Of a DNA stretch of 64,000 nt, positions 63,664 through 64,000 are shown one piece after another. The stretch is from Micromonospora saelicesensis (GTDB lineage Bacteria > Actinomycetota > Actinomycetes > Mycobacteriales > Micromonosporaceae). The notes under the pieces were generated by a model. That model was not told where the DNA came from. It ran no database searches and saw only the letters and a list, made by a program, of their open reading frames with translations. The stretch is from positions 186,001 through 250,000 of the forward strand of contig NZ_FMCR01000001.1 in the NCBI RefSeq assembly GCF_900091575.1. The letters run 5' to 3'. Within the stretch, counting starts at the first letter, position 1; each line of letters opens with the position of its first letter. Position numbers and translations under genes: made by a program.

Positions 63664-64000
63664 TCACACGCGGGTGAGGCGTACGGCGTCGGCGATGACC
63701 AGGCCGGTGGCGTTGCTCCACCGGCTCACGCCCACCCGGTTGGCGTCACCGGCCGGGAGTGTGAAGGTGCCGAGGATTCGCCACTGCCCGCCGGTGGCCC
63801 GTTGGTCGACCCGGACGGTCTGGTTGCCGGCGCTGGTGGCGACGATGTACGGGGCGGCGCTGTTGTAGCCGGAGTTCGCGGGCCACCAGGCCTCGACCCG
63901 GTAGCTGGCGGTGGCCGGGACGTTGAACCGGTACCACGCGACATCGCTGGCGGCGACCGGGTCGGCGTAGCGGTAGTCGGCGCCGTAGCGCTGGCTGGAG
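63664..64000 (-). CDS. Golvesin C-terminal-like domain protein, 3' end only
   Basis: Only the last 111 residues are in the window; the gene continues beyond it. The visible part matches the golvesin/xly-type carbohydrate- or peptidoglycan-binding domain: WYRFNVPATASYRVEAWWP, YNSAAPYIVATSAGNQTVRVDQ and GGQWRILGTFTLPAGDANRVGVSRW ending VIADAVRLTRV. In actinomycetes this module is usually the C terminus of secreted peptidases or amidases. Confidence 0.7.
   Translation of the reverse strand, partial: SSQRYGADYRYADPVAASDVAWYRFNVPATASYRVEAWWPANSGYNSAAPYIVATSAGNQTVRVDQRATGGQWRILGTFTLPAGDANRVGVSRWSNATGLVIADAVRLTRV

Overview
The window is very GC-rich DNA with GTG/ATG starts, many 4-base stop/start overlaps and actinobacterial gene families. 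These include two lipoprotein L,D-transpeptidases, LCP protein, the CysM/CysO/Mec cysteine route, ClpS paired with DUF2017, and GH12-CBM2 and expansin proteins for plant polymers. The best guess is a chromosomal segment of a Micromonospora-like actinomycete (Micromonosporaceae). No phage, plasmid, CRISPR or IS element was seen. Assignments come from reading the translated sequence and recalled family motifs; no database search was run.

Layout, left half. Positions 1-7.0 kb hold a TspO tail, tRNA-Lys, two tandem L,D-transpeptidase lipoproteins, tRNA-His, oligoribonuclease, a GT87-type mannosyltransferase and a membrane protein. 7.0-12.6 kb is a copper/redox block: YcnI and a CopC-CopD fusion face away from an ECF sigma factor, a MauE-like protein, a DsbA-like protein and a membrane protein. 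12.5-15.3 kb is a cobalt/nickel ECF transporter (CbiM, PDGLE protein, CbiQ, CbiO) behind a 35-bp palindrome. 15.4-20.3 kb is mixed: Bcp, an HNH nuclease whose 3' end runs into tRNA-Leu, GNAT, expansin, MOSC and a methyltransferase.

The centre, 20.5-37.3 kb, is an exopolysaccharide locus. It encodes an LCP ligase, a polyprenyl-phosphate sugar transferase with a repeat-rich N terminus, two glycosyltransferases and a Wzx-type flippase. It also has an unusual single polypeptide joining an O-antigen ligase/polymerase-like domain to an AT3 acyltransferase and an SGNH domain. Around these lie an SGNH/SASA esterase, a second acyltransferase, a trypsin-fold protein without a recognisable triad and a GT-C glycosyltransferase. 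Together they suggest a lipid-linked glycan that is assembled, flipped, polymerised and O-acylated.

Right half. 37.4-45.3 kb is a histidine-utilisation operon (RpiR regulator, hutU, an M20 amidohydrolase, hutF, hutI, hutH), with the M20 enzyme standing where an N-formylglutamate hydrolase is expected. 45.3-57.1 kb resembles the mycobacterial pncB-clpS-mec-cysO-cysM-Rv1339-rph-rdgB neighbourhood. Here CysO carries a roughly 42-residue tail beyond its di-glycine, encoded partly by 30-bp repeats, and a P-loop-deficient dynamin-like protein and a large LuxR regulator are inserted. 58.4-59.2 kb is gene-poor with satellites and an AT-rich operator-like dyad. The window ends with ctaD, an FAD monooxygenase, a secreted GH12-CBM2 glucanase behind a CebR-like box, and the end of a golvesin-domain protein.
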